The notes under the pieces are model-generated. The model was not told the DNA's origin, made no database searches, and was given only the letters and a program-made list of their open reading frames with translations. Shown piece by piece: positions 1 to 10,000 of a stretch of DNA of 64,000 nucleotides. The first letter of the stretch is position 1; the number at the start of each line of letters is the position of its first letter. Origin of the DNA: Lentimicrobium sp. (GTDB lineage: Bacteria > Bacteroidota > Bacteroidia > Bacteroidales > Lentimicrobiaceae). Where the stretch lies: NCBI GenBank assembly GCA_019429275.1, contig JAHYJC010000003.1, positions 89,630 through 153,629 on the forward strand. The letters are read 5' to 3'. The position numbers and the translations under genes were made by a program.

Positions 1-132
1 GTTGAATTTATTGCCAGCCATGACGAAGAAGCCACAAAAATTGGCCGCGCCGCGCGCGAATTGGTTCTAAAGGAGCACAACAATACACTGCTTATGGCAA
101 AACTCGGCGATTTTTATAACACTTTGCGCTGA
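1..132 (+). CDS. Glycosyltransferase, C-terminal fragment (partial)
   Basis: An open frame enters from the window edge and stops at 132 (TGA), giving 43 residues. The tail has the look of the C-terminal helix region of a GT4-type (group 1) glycosyltransferase: an IASHDEEATKIGRAARELV stretch followed by a short aromatic end. The next gene downstream is a full glycosyltransferase on the same strand, so this is probably the end of a polysaccharide or glycolipid gene cluster. The family call rests on the short tail and on context only. Confidence 0.55.
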   Translation, partial: VEFIASHDEEATKIGRAARELVLKEHNNTLLMAKLGDFYNTLR

Positions 133-152
133 ATCTTATTTTTGTACCTTTG
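123..152 (+). promoter_or_regulatory. Bacteroidota-type sigma-A promoter (TTTG / TACCTTTG)
   Basis: TACCTTTG at 145-152 matches the TAnnTTTG -7 element, and TTTG at 123-126 lies 18 bp upstream as a -33 element. It overlaps the end of the preceding gene and would drive the glycosyltransferase at 293 with a leader of about 135 nt. Confidence 0.5.
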
Positions 153-292
153 TCAGGCTGGGCAGCGCATGTGCTCCAGTGCGTTTCCATGAGAAACTGT
201 AGATAAATTGATTTCGTTACACCCGGAATAATCAGTTAGCGGACTGGTTGTTTTATATAAGCAAGATAAGCAAAGGGTAAATTATTGCAGGC

Positions 293-1453
293 ATGAGGCT
301 ACTGGTAATACTTCCACGATTTCCGTACCCTATTGAAAAAGGGGATAAGCTCAGGGCATATCATCAATTGCGCATATTGTCGCAATATCATCAGATTCAT
401 CTTGTTGCCATCAGCCATCAGAAAATTGAAGCAAAAGATCTGGAAAAGGTCAGGCGTTTCTGCAAAACAGTTGAAGTAGTCAGAATTGGATGGATATCTG
501 TGGCTTATAACCTTTTAAAGGTATTTTTTCAGGGTTTGCCATTTCAGGTTGGATATTACTATTCTGCGAAAGCTCAGAAAAGGGTTGATAAAGCGGTTGA
601 GAATTTTAAACCCGAGCATATTTATTGCCAGTTACTGCGCACTGCTGCGTATGGTCATCGTTACAATATTCCTGCAACCATTGATTACCAGGATGTTTTT
701 TCAAAAGGCATTGAGCGCCGCATTCCAGGGGTGAAAGGTATAATGAAGTGGTTGCTTGGAATGGAATACAAACGATTGCTCAGCTATGAGCATTGGGTAT
801 TCGAACATTTCAGTAATAAAACCATCATTTCAGAGCCAGACCGTGACTGTATTCCACATCCAAAGCGTGATCAAATAGTTATTGTACCCAATGGAGTGGA
901 TCATTCTTTTTTCAAGCCCATGTCGATACCGGTTGGCCATGATCTGGTTTTTACCGGGAATATGGGATATCCTCCAAATATCAATTGTGCAGAATATCTT
1001 GCAAAAAAAGTGCTCCCGATCGTTCGGAAAAAAATGCCTGAAGTAAAACTCTTAATTGCCGGTGCAACACCGCATCAAAAGGTAAAATCTCTTGCTTCGG
1101 AACATATTACAGTAACAGGATGGGTTGATGATATAAGAGAGTGTTATGCCGGCGCAAGGATTTTTCTGGCGCCAATGCAGTTGGGTACAGGACTTCAGAA
1201 TAAATTGCTTGAAGCCATGTCGATGAAAATGCCCTGCATCACATCATCCTTGTGTAACTCTGCATTAAAGGCTGCCCCGGGAATAGAAATACTTATCGGT
1301 GATAGCCCCAAACAAGTAGCGGATCATATTATTTCGTTACTAAATGACTCTGCGTTAAGTGATAAGATTGCAACAGCCGGGTATGATTTTGTGCACCGGA
1401 AATACAGCTGGGAAGGCGCAACCAAAGAATTGTTGCGGGTTATCGGCAACTAG
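293..1453 (+). CDS. GT4-type glycosyltransferase (PEP-CTERM/EpsH1-associated sugar transferase-like)
   Basis: A 386-residue protein with a two-Rossmann-fold GT-B layout. The N-terminus LLVILPRFPYPIEKGDKLRA is the hallmark of the Stp1-like sugar transferases (TIGR03087 type). The C-terminal half has VPNGVDHSFFKP at about 202-213, LVFTGNMGYPPN at about 220-231, and the nucleotide-sugar binding segment APMQLGTGLQNKLLEAMSMKMPCI at about 297-320 with the usual Glu. It should transfer a sugar from a nucleotide donor onto a cell-surface polysaccharide or lipid carrier on the cytoplasmic face. ATG start; the gene stands alone on the plus strand after another glycosyltransferase tail. Donor and acceptor cannot be told from sequence. 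Confidence 0.85.
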   Translation: MRLLVILPRFPYPIEKGDKLRAYHQLRILSQYHQIHLVAISHQKIEAKDLEKVRRFCKTVEVVRIGWISVAYNLLKVFFQGLPFQVGYYYSAKAQKRVDKAVENFKPEHIYCQLLRTAAYGHRYNIPATIDYQDVFSKGIERRIPGVKGIMKWLLGMEYKRLLSYEHWVFEHFSNKTIISEPDRDCIPHPKRDQIVIVPNGVDHSFFKPMSIPVGHDLVFTGNMGYPPNINCAEYLAKKVLPIVRKKMPEVKLLIAGATPHQKVKSLASEHITVTGWVDDIRECYAGARIFLAPMQLGTGLQNKLLEAMSMKMPCITSSLCNSALKAAPGIEILIGDSPKQVADHIISLLNDSALSDKIATAGYDFVHRKYSWEGATKELLRVIGN

Positions 1454-1631
1454 CTGCCACATAACGCTGGAGAAATGCAATAAATTCATCTCCTTAAAGT
1501 TTTTGAAAAGATGCTGAAATCCATTGCCCGAAACCATTTGAGAAATGAAGCAAAATGCAGTATTTTTTTTTATTTGTTTTTGGGGATTACGTTCCCCTTA
1601 AAACATGATTAACATGTACAATTAATAAAAA

Positions 1632-3800
1632 ATGAGAAGCTTGAGTTTAACCGGATTGCTGTTTTTGTTTCTATTCTGTATTTATCAAAATTCATTGGGC
1701 AATGAATCTGGTGCTGATAAATTGCTGAGCAAGGAACAAAAGCAGAAGTTTGATGAACTTTCGAAAAAATCTTTCGAATTTCCTGATTCGGCGATCTCGG
1801 AAGCTGAGCCTTTGCTTCAGCAATATAAAGGTTCTGACCAGAAACAGATTAGGGCAAGATTGTTGAAAATACTCGGAAGTTCGCATATGAATCTTTCGAA
1901 TAACCGACAGGCATTGGAATATTATGAGCAGGCTCTTTTTATTTATCGTGAATTGGATATGAAAGGTGAAGCTGGAGCAGTGCTTAATAATATCGGGATT
2001 ATCCGCGAAGAACAAGGCGATTTCAGCGGAGCATTGAAAAGATACATGGAATCCGAAGCAATTTCAATTGAGGTTTCCAACGATGCTTTGCTTTCATTGT
2101 CATATACCAACATCGGAAATATCTATTACACAATGGGTCGTTTCGATAAAGCGTTGCATTTCCTAACGCTTTCTCTCAGGTTAAATGAAAAATTAACGGA
2201 TAGCGTTGGAATTTCAAAGGCCTATAATAATATTGGCAATGTTTATCTTAGCCTGAAGGATTATGATCAGGCGCTTATATACTACAACAACGCTCTGCGG
2301 ATAAACAAAAGTCTGAACCGTTTGGGAGGTTTATCAATAAGCTACAGTAATCTTGGACTTGTTTATGAATGGAAGGGTGACTATGGAAAGGCACTGGAAT
2401 TTAACAGGTTGTCAAATGAATTATCGCGCAAGAATAACGATAAGGAAGGGATAATTCACAGTCTGATGAATACGGGAAATATTCATCTACTTCGAAAAGA
2501 ATTCAATCAGGCAACCATTGCATTAATGGAGGCAGAGCGGGTATCAAACAATCATACGAACGGATTTTTAAAAGCAAGTGTTGCTGCACGACTTGGTCAG
2601 TTAAAGCATGAGCAGGGAGAATTTGATGAATCTATTTCCTATTTTAAAGAAGCACTGACTTTCGCAAACCGTATCAACTCATTCTCCATGCTGATTGATA
2701 TATATAAAGGCATGGCAGAAGCATGGCAAGGGAAAGGCGATTACAAAAGGGCATATGAGATGTTGATACTTCATATTGCTGCTTCTGACAGTATTTACAA
2801 TCAGGAAAACAACGAAAGACTTAATATGCTGCGCGTTAGTTTTGAATCGGAGAATAGCGAGCGCGACAATCAGTTGCTGAAGCAGCAGTATATATACAGC
2901 CAGCTTGCGCTGAGCAGACATCAAACCATTCGCAATTTTTTAATAATCATTTCTGCGATTGTTATTGTATTCTCCCTCTTCCTTTATAATTTATATCAAT
3001 CGAAGAATAAGAAGAATAGGTTGCTTGCAGAGCGCAATATGCAAATCAACAGGCAAAAGGATGAATTAAACCAGCTTTATAAAGAGCAATTTAAACTTAA
3101 CGAAACGAAAAATAAATTTTTCAGCATTGTAGCTCACGATCTGAAATCGCCGTTTCAAACCATACTCGGATTCTCGGAATTGCTGAGTTTCGAGTATGAA
3201 GATCTTACAGACCAACAGAGAAAGGATTCAGCCATCAACATAATGAAGGTTTCGAGAGAAACATTCAGATTGATAGAGAACCTGCTGGAATGGGGGAGAG
3301 CCCAGACGGGCTCCACCAGGGCTACATTTAAACTGTTTAATGTGAAGGATCTGGTATTGAAAACTGTGCCTGTTTTCACCCCTCAACTGGAAAAGAAACA
3401 CCTGAAAATTGCTTATAATCTCCCCGATTCTCTTCAAGGATGGGCCGATCCTGATATGATTATGGCAGTTCTCAGAAACATTATTTCCAATGCCATAAAA
3501 TTTTCTCCGGTTCAGTCTGAGATCAGGATCAGCGCTGAATTCATTGATGACATGGTGCATATTTCAATTGCTGATTCAGGAGCAGGCATACCCGACGAGA
3601 TAAAAGAAAAACTCTTTACACTCGATCCGATTGTTCAACGTGCAGGGACAATGGGCGAAAGAGGAACCGGCCTTGGCCTTACATTGTGTATGGAGTTTAT
3701 GGAATTAAATCAGGGTAATATTGAGGTTAAGAATGCACCGGGCAGTGGCAGTGTGTTTACAGTTGTGCTTCAGTCTGACAAAAGTCGCCCCGGTAAATAA
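1632..3800 (+). CDS. TPR-containing membrane sensor histidine kinase
   Basis: A 722-residue protein. It has a signal peptide (residues 1-23), then about eight tetratricopeptide repeats (about 75-400) with repeated NIGNIYY and GDYxKALE motifs, a single membrane helix at about 437-457, a short coiled coil and a HisKA domain with the phospho-accepting His502 in AHDLKSP. The HATPase_c domain follows with the N-box NIISNAIKFSP, ADSGAGIP and GERGTGLGLTLC. The periplasmic TPR region is presumably the sensor and the kinase autophosphorylates in the cytoplasm. No response regulator is adjacent, so this is an orphan kinase. TPR kinases of this build are common in Bacteroidota; ligand unknown. Confidence 0.9.
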   Translation: MRSLSLTGLLFLFLFCIYQNSLGNESGADKLLSKEQKQKFDELSKKSFEFPDSAISEAEPLLQQYKGSDQKQIRARLLKILGSSHMNLSNNRQALEYYEQALFIYRELDMKGEAGAVLNNIGIIREEQGDFSGALKRYMESEAISIEVSNDALLSLSYTNIGNIYYTMGRFDKALHFLTLSLRLNEKLTDSVGISKAYNNIGNVYLSLKDYDQALIYYNNALRINKSLNRLGGLSISYSNLGLVYEWKGDYGKALEFNRLSNELSRKNNDKEGIIHSLMNTGNIHLLRKEFNQATIALMEAERVSNNHTNGFLKASVAARLGQLKHEQGEFDESISYFKEALTFANRINSFSMLIDIYKGMAEAWQGKGDYKRAYEMLILHIAASDSIYNQENNERLNMLRVSFESENSERDNQLLKQQYIYSQLALSRHQTIRNFLIIISAIVIVFSLFLYNLYQSKNKKNRLLAERNMQINRQKDELNQLYKEQFKLNETKNKFFSIVAHDLKSPFQTILGFSELLSFEYEDLTDQQRKDSAINIMKVSRETFRLIENLLEWGRAQTGSTRATFKLFNVKDLVLKTVPVFTPQLEKKHLKIAYNLPDSLQGWADPDMIMAVLRNIISNAIKFSPVQSEIRISAEFIDDMVHISIADSGAGIPDEIKEKLFTLDPIVQRAGTMGERGTGLGLTLCMEFMELNQGNIEVKNAPGSGSVFTVVLQSDKSRPGK

Positions 3801-3920
3801 TCTTTTCATGAGTTTTTCTCAACATTTATAACGGCTGTTTGTTAATCAGGCCAGTATCTATATTTTTGACAGTTTGCTTATACTTCAATCATTTTTAAGA
3901 ATCAGGCAGCAAAAGCATTC

Positions 3921-4508
3921 ATGAATTTTCTGGCACACTTGTACTTAAGCGGCGATGATGAAGAAATTTCGGTCGGAAATTTTATTGCCGATCATGTGAA
4001 AGGAAGAGCCATAAACGGTTTTAGCCCCGATATTCAGCGCGGCATAAGGTTTCATCGTTCCATAGACCAGTTTACTGATTCAAATGCATACATCAGAGAG
4101 GCTGTCGAAAAGCTTCGTCCGGGATACAACAAGTATGCAGGTGTGGTCATGGATATGTATTCCGATCATTTTCTTGCAGCAAACTGGTCAAAGTGGTCAG
4201 ATGTTACAATTTTTGACTACACATTATCGCGTTATACCCTTTTAATGAATCATTATGAAGTGCTTCCTCCCCGCACCCAATTTATGCTTCAGTATATGAT
4301 TAAAGATGACTGGTTGAGCGCATATGCCGAAATTGATGGTATTGGCATGGCGTTGAAAGGGATGTCAGGAAGAACCAGTTTCATATCAAATATGGAAAAG
4401 GCCGCCAATGAACTGAGGACAGATTACGACTTTTACCACAATCTTTTTGAATTGTTTTTTCCTGAAATGATTGCATTTTGCAAGAATTATCTGAACGGGG
4501 AAAAATAA
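3921..4508 (+). CDS. Acyl-carrier-protein phosphodiesterase family protein (AcpH-like, DUF479)
   Basis: A 195-residue protein beginning MNFLAHLYLSG, with NFIADHVKG, FHRSIDQFTDSN and MDMYSDHFLA, the conserved His/Asp segments of the AcpH family. Enzymes of this HD-like fold remove the 4'-phosphopantetheine group from acyl carrier protein (ACP), giving apo-ACP in the cytoplasm. Length matches E. coli AcpH. ATG start 120 bp after the kinase gene; it may share that transcript. Many Bacteroidota carry this gene alone and its activity there is not well tested, so the family is sure but the substrate is not. Confidence 0.82.
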   Translation: MNFLAHLYLSGDDEEISVGNFIADHVKGRAINGFSPDIQRGIRFHRSIDQFTDSNAYIREAVEKLRPGYNKYAGVVMDMYSDHFLAANWSKWSDVTIFDYTLSRYTLLMNHYEVLPPRTQFMLQYMIKDDWLSAYAEIDGIGMALKGMSGRTSFISNMEKAANELRTDYDFYHNLFELFFPEMIAFCKNYLNGEK

Positions 4509-4531
4509 AAAGCTCCGTTTCCGAAGCTTTT
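4507..4531. terminator. Bidirectional hairpin terminator between convergent genes
   Basis: AAAAGCT and AGCTTTT form the ends of a stem with one mismatch around a CGTTTCCG centre, flanked by A and T runs, in the 46 bp between the stop codons of the convergent AcpH-like and gdhA genes. Confidence 0.6.
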
Positions 4532-4554
4532 CCATGAACAAAAAGTGCTTTCAG

Positions 4555-5907
4555 TTAAACCAGACCCTGAGCGATCATGGCATCGGCAACCTTAACAAAT
4601 CCGCCAATATTGGCACCATTCACATAGTTGATAAACCCGTCAGCATCTTTTCCGTGTTTAACGCAGGTTTCGTGAATGTCGCGCATAATCTGGTGCAGTT
4701 TGGCATCTACTTCTTCCCTCGACCACGACAAACGCATGGAATTCTGGGTCATTTCAAGTCCTGATACTGAGACACCACCTGCATTGGCAGCTTTTCCGGG
4801 TCCGTAGAGGATTTTATTGTTCAAATAGATTTCAACAGCATCAGGGGTCGATGGCATATTGGCGCCTTCCGAAACTACGTAGCATCCATTGGCTATCAGC
4901 ATTTTTGCATCTTCTGCATTGATCTCATTTTGGGTAGCACATGGCAAAGCTACATCGCATTTGATACCCCAAGGTCTTTTGCCTTCGTAATATTCGCAGC
5001 CGAATTTATCGGCATATTCTTTAATCCTGCCACGTTTAACATTTTTCAGGTTTTGAACATAGGCGAGTTTTTCTGCATCTATCCCTTTGGGATCGTGAAT
5101 AAAACCGGCAGAGTCGGACATGGTCACAACTTTGCCACCAAGTTGGGTTACTTTTTCAACAGCATATTGTGCCACATTTCCTGAACCAGAGATGAGTACA
5201 GTCTTACCTTTCAGGCTGTCTTTCCTGGTTTTCAGCATTTCTTCGGCAAAGTATGTGGTTCCATAACCGGTTGCTTCGGGCCTGATCAGGCTTCCACCCC
5301 ATTCGCGGCCTTTGCCGGTCAAAACCCCGGTAAACTCATTGCGCAGGCGTTTGTATTGTCCAAACAGAAATCCGATTTCACGTCCGCCCACACCTATATC
5401 TCCGGCAGGAACGTCAGTATCCGGCCCAATGTGGCGAAAGAGCTCGGTCATGAAACTCTGGGTAAATTTCATCACTTCATTATCCGATTTTCCTTTTGGG
5501 TCAAAATCACTACCACCTTTTCCGCCGCCCATAGGCAGGGTAGTCAGGCTATTTTTAAAAACCTGCTCAAATGCAAGGAATTTCAGGATGCCAAGGTTAA
5601 CCGTCGGGTGAAATCTTAAACCACCTTTATATGGCCCAATAGCGCTATTCATTTCAATGCGATACCCACGGTTGACCTGAACTTCACCTTTGTCGTCAAG
5701 CCAGGGAACCCTGAAGATGATTGTCCTCTCGGGTTCAGCAAGGCGCTCGAGTATTTTAGCGTCCTTGTACTTTGGATGCTCCTCAATATAAGGAATCAAC
5801 GATTCAACAACCTCGTGAACTGCCTGGTGGAACTCAATCTCGCCCGGGTTTCTGGCAATGATTTTAGCCATAAAATCATTTACCATCTGATTAAATACAT
5901 TTGCCAT
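4555..5907 (-). CDS. gdhA: NADP-specific glutamate dehydrogenase
   Basis: A 450-residue protein of the hexameric bacterial family I glutamate dehydrogenases. It shows GPYKGGLRFHPTVN and LPMGGGKGGSDFDPKGKSD (substrate pocket and catalytic Lys), PAGDIGVGGREIGFLFGQYKR, and the nucleotide-binding ISGSGNVAQYAVEK. It interconverts 2-oxoglutarate plus ammonium and L-glutamate in the cytoplasm; NADP use is inferred from overall similarity to E. coli GdhA. Single gene, convergent with the AcpH-like gene, with a 283-bp upstream gap that holds no other gene. ATG start. Confidence 0.97.
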   Translation of the reverse strand: MANVFNQMVNDFMAKIIARNPGEIEFHQAVHEVVESLIPYIEEHPKYKDAKILERLAEPERTIIFRVPWLDDKGEVQVNRGYRIEMNSAIGPYKGGLRFHPTVNLGILKFLAFEQVFKNSLTTLPMGGGKGGSDFDPKGKSDNEVMKFTQSFMTELFRHIGPDTDVPAGDIGVGGREIGFLFGQYKRLRNEFTGVLTGKGREWGGSLIRPEATGYGTTYFAEEMLKTRKDSLKGKTVLISGSGNVAQYAVEKVTQLGGKVVTMSDSAGFIHDPKGIDAEKLAYVQNLKNVKRGRIKEYADKFGCEYYEGKRPWGIKCDVALPCATQNEINAEDAKMLIANGCYVVSEGANMPSTPDAVEIYLNNKILYGPGKAANAGGVSVSGLEMTQNSMRLSWSREEVDAKLHQIMRDIHETCVKHGKDADGFINYVNGANIGGFVKVADAMIAQGLV

Positions 5908-6190
5908 AGGATTAAATATTTAAAATTAAGTGTTAATTGAGTGATTAGATACTTCAATATTATAAAAACATTATCAATCCAAGTGCATCGAAATGCTTGT
6001 TTTATCAGTCATTATAGCTAAATTCAGTATTTTACGCAAGAATGGTAAGTGATTTTCGCAGAAAGGGAAATGCATTAATGAAAAGATCGGTAATCAAGGA
6101 TTTCAGAGTACCGGCATCATTTGATTTCTGAATTTTTACATTTCCGGAAAACAGGTCGATTTTCGCTATTGAGTTAGCCAGCCCGGACGG

Positions 6191-6850
6191 CTATATTTCA
6201 ATCAGGTTGTTTCTGATTGCAAATTTTACCATATCAACCGTAGTTTTCAGGTTGATTTTGCGCATGATGTTGTTTTTATGCGATTCGATGGTACGTATGC
6301 TCACAAAAAGTTTGTCGGCAATTTCCTGGTTGGTATAGCTTTCGGCATAAAGTTTCAGCACTTCCATTTCGCGTTCACTAAGCACACCCATGGGTTGGTT
6401 TCTGTGAAAATGTTTCTCATAAGGCTGGTTCATGTAGCGTTTCAGAATGATCTCCGATATGGATTTGCTGTAATAATCAAACCCATTTCTTACGGTCAGA
6501 ATCGATTCGATAAGTTCATTTCTGTCGGCATCTTTGCTCAGGAAACCTTTAGCTCCGGCTTTGAGTGTGCGAAGTATAAAACTTTCCTGGGTAATCATTG
6601 CCAGTATAAGGATTTTGATCTGAGGATGTTCTCTTTGAATTACCCTGATCATTTCAATATCATGGTCGCCGGGTTCATAACAACTCAAAAGAACAACATG
6701 AATGGGCAAGATTCTGAGTTTAATCAATAGCTCAGAAAGGTTTCTTACACAACCCATCACTGTAATGTCGCGGGAATCATCAAGCATAGCTTTGATGCCT
6801 TCGCAAACAATGCGATGGTCATCAACCAGAATGAGTTCAACTTTATTCAC
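6191..6850 (-). CDS. NarL/FixJ-type response regulator with degenerate receiver domain
   Basis: A 219-residue protein with an N-terminal receiver (about 1-125) and a C-terminal LuxR helix-turn-helix (about 155-215; LSEREMEVLKLYAESYTNQE and IRTIESHKNNIMRKI). The acidic pair D10-D11 and Lys106 are present, but where the phospho-acceptor Asp is expected (VVLLDxxMP) it reads VVLLSCYEP, with Ser56, and the conserved Thr/Ser after strand 4 is Ala84 (ILILAM). The receiver should therefore not be phosphorylated in the normal way. The start codon is GTG; no in-frame ATG lies before the receiver. It is divergent from the receiver/PPDK protein at 7005, which may be its partner. DNA binding likely; signal unknown. 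Confidence 0.85.
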   Translation of the reverse strand: MNKVELILVDDHRIVCEGIKAMLDDSRDITVMGCVRNLSELLIKLRILPIHVVLLSCYEPGDHDIEMIRVIQREHPQIKILILAMITQESFILRTLKAGAKGFLSKDADRNELIESILTVRNGFDYYSKSISEIILKRYMNQPYEKHFHRNQPMGVLSEREMEVLKLYAESYTNQEIADKLFVSIRTIESHKNNIMRKINLKTTVDMVKFAIRNNLIEI

Positions 6851-7004
6851 TTAGTTTAGGTCTTAACCAGATGACGAAATTATAATAATTTGATGAAAAC
6901 TCTGTGCTGTTGCAAAACTTTATCAGGATTCAATAAGTTTTATTTTCCTGAGATTTGATAAAAGTCTGAATTGTTTAATTTAGTACTTTGTAATCCATCC
7001 TTCA

Positions 7005-10000
7005 ATGAACAATACAAACGATAAGAATTCTGACATCAGGCGGTTGATGCACGAGCGTCGCGAGCGATTAAAAGAGCTTTCGGCAATTAACCAGACCACT
7101 CAGGTTTTTCGGGAAGGTAAACCCGTAGAAGAGACCCTTCAGCAACTGGTGATGATTTTTACTGCCGCCTGGCAATATCCGGAATATACTGTTGTGCGAA
7201 TAATTTTTGAAGGCAGGGAATACCATTCGGTTGGATTTAAAGAGACAAGCTGGGTTCAAAGGCAGCAGTTTGAGACCATAAGTGGAAAAAAGGGAAACAT
7301 TGAGGTATTTTATACCAAAGAGTTTATTAAGGAAGACGAAGGCCCGTTTCTGACCGAAGAACGCCAGCTGATCGTAAACCTGGCAAATATGATAACCGGT
7401 TATCTGAACAGCACAGAGGCCAGGGTAATTCTGAGGAAATCACTCCACAGTAAGGAAATTTTAGAAAAAACTTCAGTTGATACGCCTGCACCGGTCATTG
7501 CAAGCAGGCAACTACTTCAAAAGTTTTTAAACAAAAGCAACTACGACAGGGATATTTATCATGATCTGATGCCCTTTAAGGTAAAAGAAATTTTGCTTGT
7601 GGCAAACCTGTATGATGCATACAGCATTGAAAAGGAAGGCCGTTTTTCGGAACATGTGCTAGGCGAATACCATCAGCTCAATCTTACTTCAATGCCCCGC
7701 ATCACAGGGGTTTCAAGTGAGGAGGAAATTTTTGCGCAGCTTCGGTCAAAGCATTTCGACCTGATTATTCTAATGGTGGGCGTTGAGAAAAAGCTTCCCC
7801 TACAGATAAGTAGAAAAATCAAGGAAGAGTATCCATATATTCCTGTATTTCTATTACTTAACAATAATAAGGATCTATCGTTTTTCAAAGAAAAACCATT
7901 GATAAAATACATCGACCGCATTTTTGTGTGGAATGGCGAGTCAAAGGTCTTTTTTGCCATGATCAAGCTGATCGAAGATAAAATCAACGTAGAGAATGAC
8001 ACAAGAATCGGGCTGGTGCGGGTTATACTTTTGGTGGAAGATTCGCCACAATATTACTCAAGGTATCTGCCCCTTCTATACAGCATTGTGCTTGAGCAAA
8101 CCCGCCGGATCATAGGGGATGTTAGTACCGATGAGCTTTATAAAGTGCTCAGAATGAGGGCCCGGCCAAAATTGTTGCTGGCTTCAAGCTTCGAAGAAGC
8201 CAGGGCTGTCATTGATAAGTATAAGGATTTTTTACTGAGCCTGATCACCGATGTAAAATATGACAGAAATGGAATTGCCGATCCAAATGCAGGGTTTGAA
8301 CTGGTAAAATATGCCAGAGGGATTAATATGGAGCTTCCAATCATCATTCAATCCCACGATGTTGAAAATGCTAAAATGGCCTTTGAACTCAAGACCACTT
8401 TCATCGATAAAAACTCTGAAACCCTGGTTCAGGATTTCAAAAGTTTTATTACCCATTACCTTGGGTTTGGAAATTTTATTTACCGCAATACAGAAGGTGT
8501 GCAAATTGCAATAGCCCGATCGCTCAAGGAATTTGAATCCTATTTGAAAGTTATTCCTGATGAATCATTGATTTACCATGCACGAAAAGACCATTTTTCG
8601 CAGTGGCTTATGGCGCGGGGCGAAATTCAGGTTGCAAAAATTATCAATCCTGCCAAAGTGAGCGATTTCGAGAATACTGAAAAGTTGCGTGAATATTTGA
8701 TTGAAGTAATTCAGCAGTTCAGAAATGAACAGAATCGGGGGAAAATTATTCCTTTTGAAGAATCTGCCATCCTTGATGAAAGCAATGTGGTGAGCCTGAG
8801 TTCAGGATCGCTTGGTGGAAAGGGCAGGGGATTGGCTTTTATCAATTCACTCATCTATAATTATGATTTTGGGAAATTGTTGCCCAACATTAACATCAGA
8901 ACACCCAAGACTTCTATAATTGGAACCGATGAGTTTGAATACTTTATCGATAGAAACAAATTGCAGGAAAAAGTAATAGAAGGGCTTGATTATGAAGAAG
9001 TTAAAAAACTTTTTCTACAGGCCAATCTGACTGAAACTTTGATCAAGCGTTTAAGATTGCTTTTAAAATACATTGAAAATCCGATAGCAGTCAGATCATC
9101 GGGTTTATTTGAAGATTCTCTCATGCAACCGTTTGCCGGAATTTTTGAGACCTATCTGCTGCCAAACAATCACCCCGATCCCAATGTCAGGTTGAGGCAG
9201 GCCATGGATGCCATTAAACTTGTTTATGCATCAGTTTACTCAAAAATTGCAAGGGGTTACATTGAGGCCATCAATTATAAAATTGAGGAAGAAAAGATGG
9301 CAGTAATTATTCAGGAGGCAGTCGGAAACCGCTTTGAAAACAGTTTTTATCCACACATAAGTGGAGTCGCACAATCCTATAACTATTACCCTTTTTCACA
9401 CATGAAACCCGAAGAAGGTTTTGCCGTGGCTGCGCTCGGTCTTGGCAAGCAAGTGGTTGAAGGAGAAAAGGCCTATCGGTTTTCACCTAAATATCCCAGC
9501 ACCGAGATTAACACACCGGCCGATCAGCACAAAAATTCGCAGGTGAGTTTTTATGCGGTTGACCTTGCCAAGGAACACCTTAACCTGCTTGAAGGCGATA
9601 CAGCCGGTTTGATAAAGCTCGACATTGACGACGCTGAGCGGCATGGAACATTAAGGCACCTGGCTTCTGTTTATGATGTGGAAAACAATAGGATAGTTCC
9701 GGGGCTTACCCATGCTGGGCCAAGGATCATAAATTTTTCCAATATACTTAAGTACAATTATATACCATTAGCCCAAACCATTGAATCGGTGCTTGATGTC
9801 GTGAAAGAAGCCATGGGAGCACCGGTTGAAATTGAATTTGCCGTCGATCTCAACCGCGACAGTGAAATGAAGGCTTCCTTTTATCTGCTGCAAATCAAAC
9901 CGTTGATCGGCAGCATGGAAGATTATAGTTTCGATCCGGAAAAGATCGATCCGGAGCATGTATTGATGATTTCAGAAAAGGGGATGGGCAATGGGCTTAT

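Noticed and set aside
151..180. Eighth ECF-type site (TGTCAGG at 151-157)
   Set aside because: It overlaps a TACCTTTG element and has no CGACT-like box 13-16 bp downstream.
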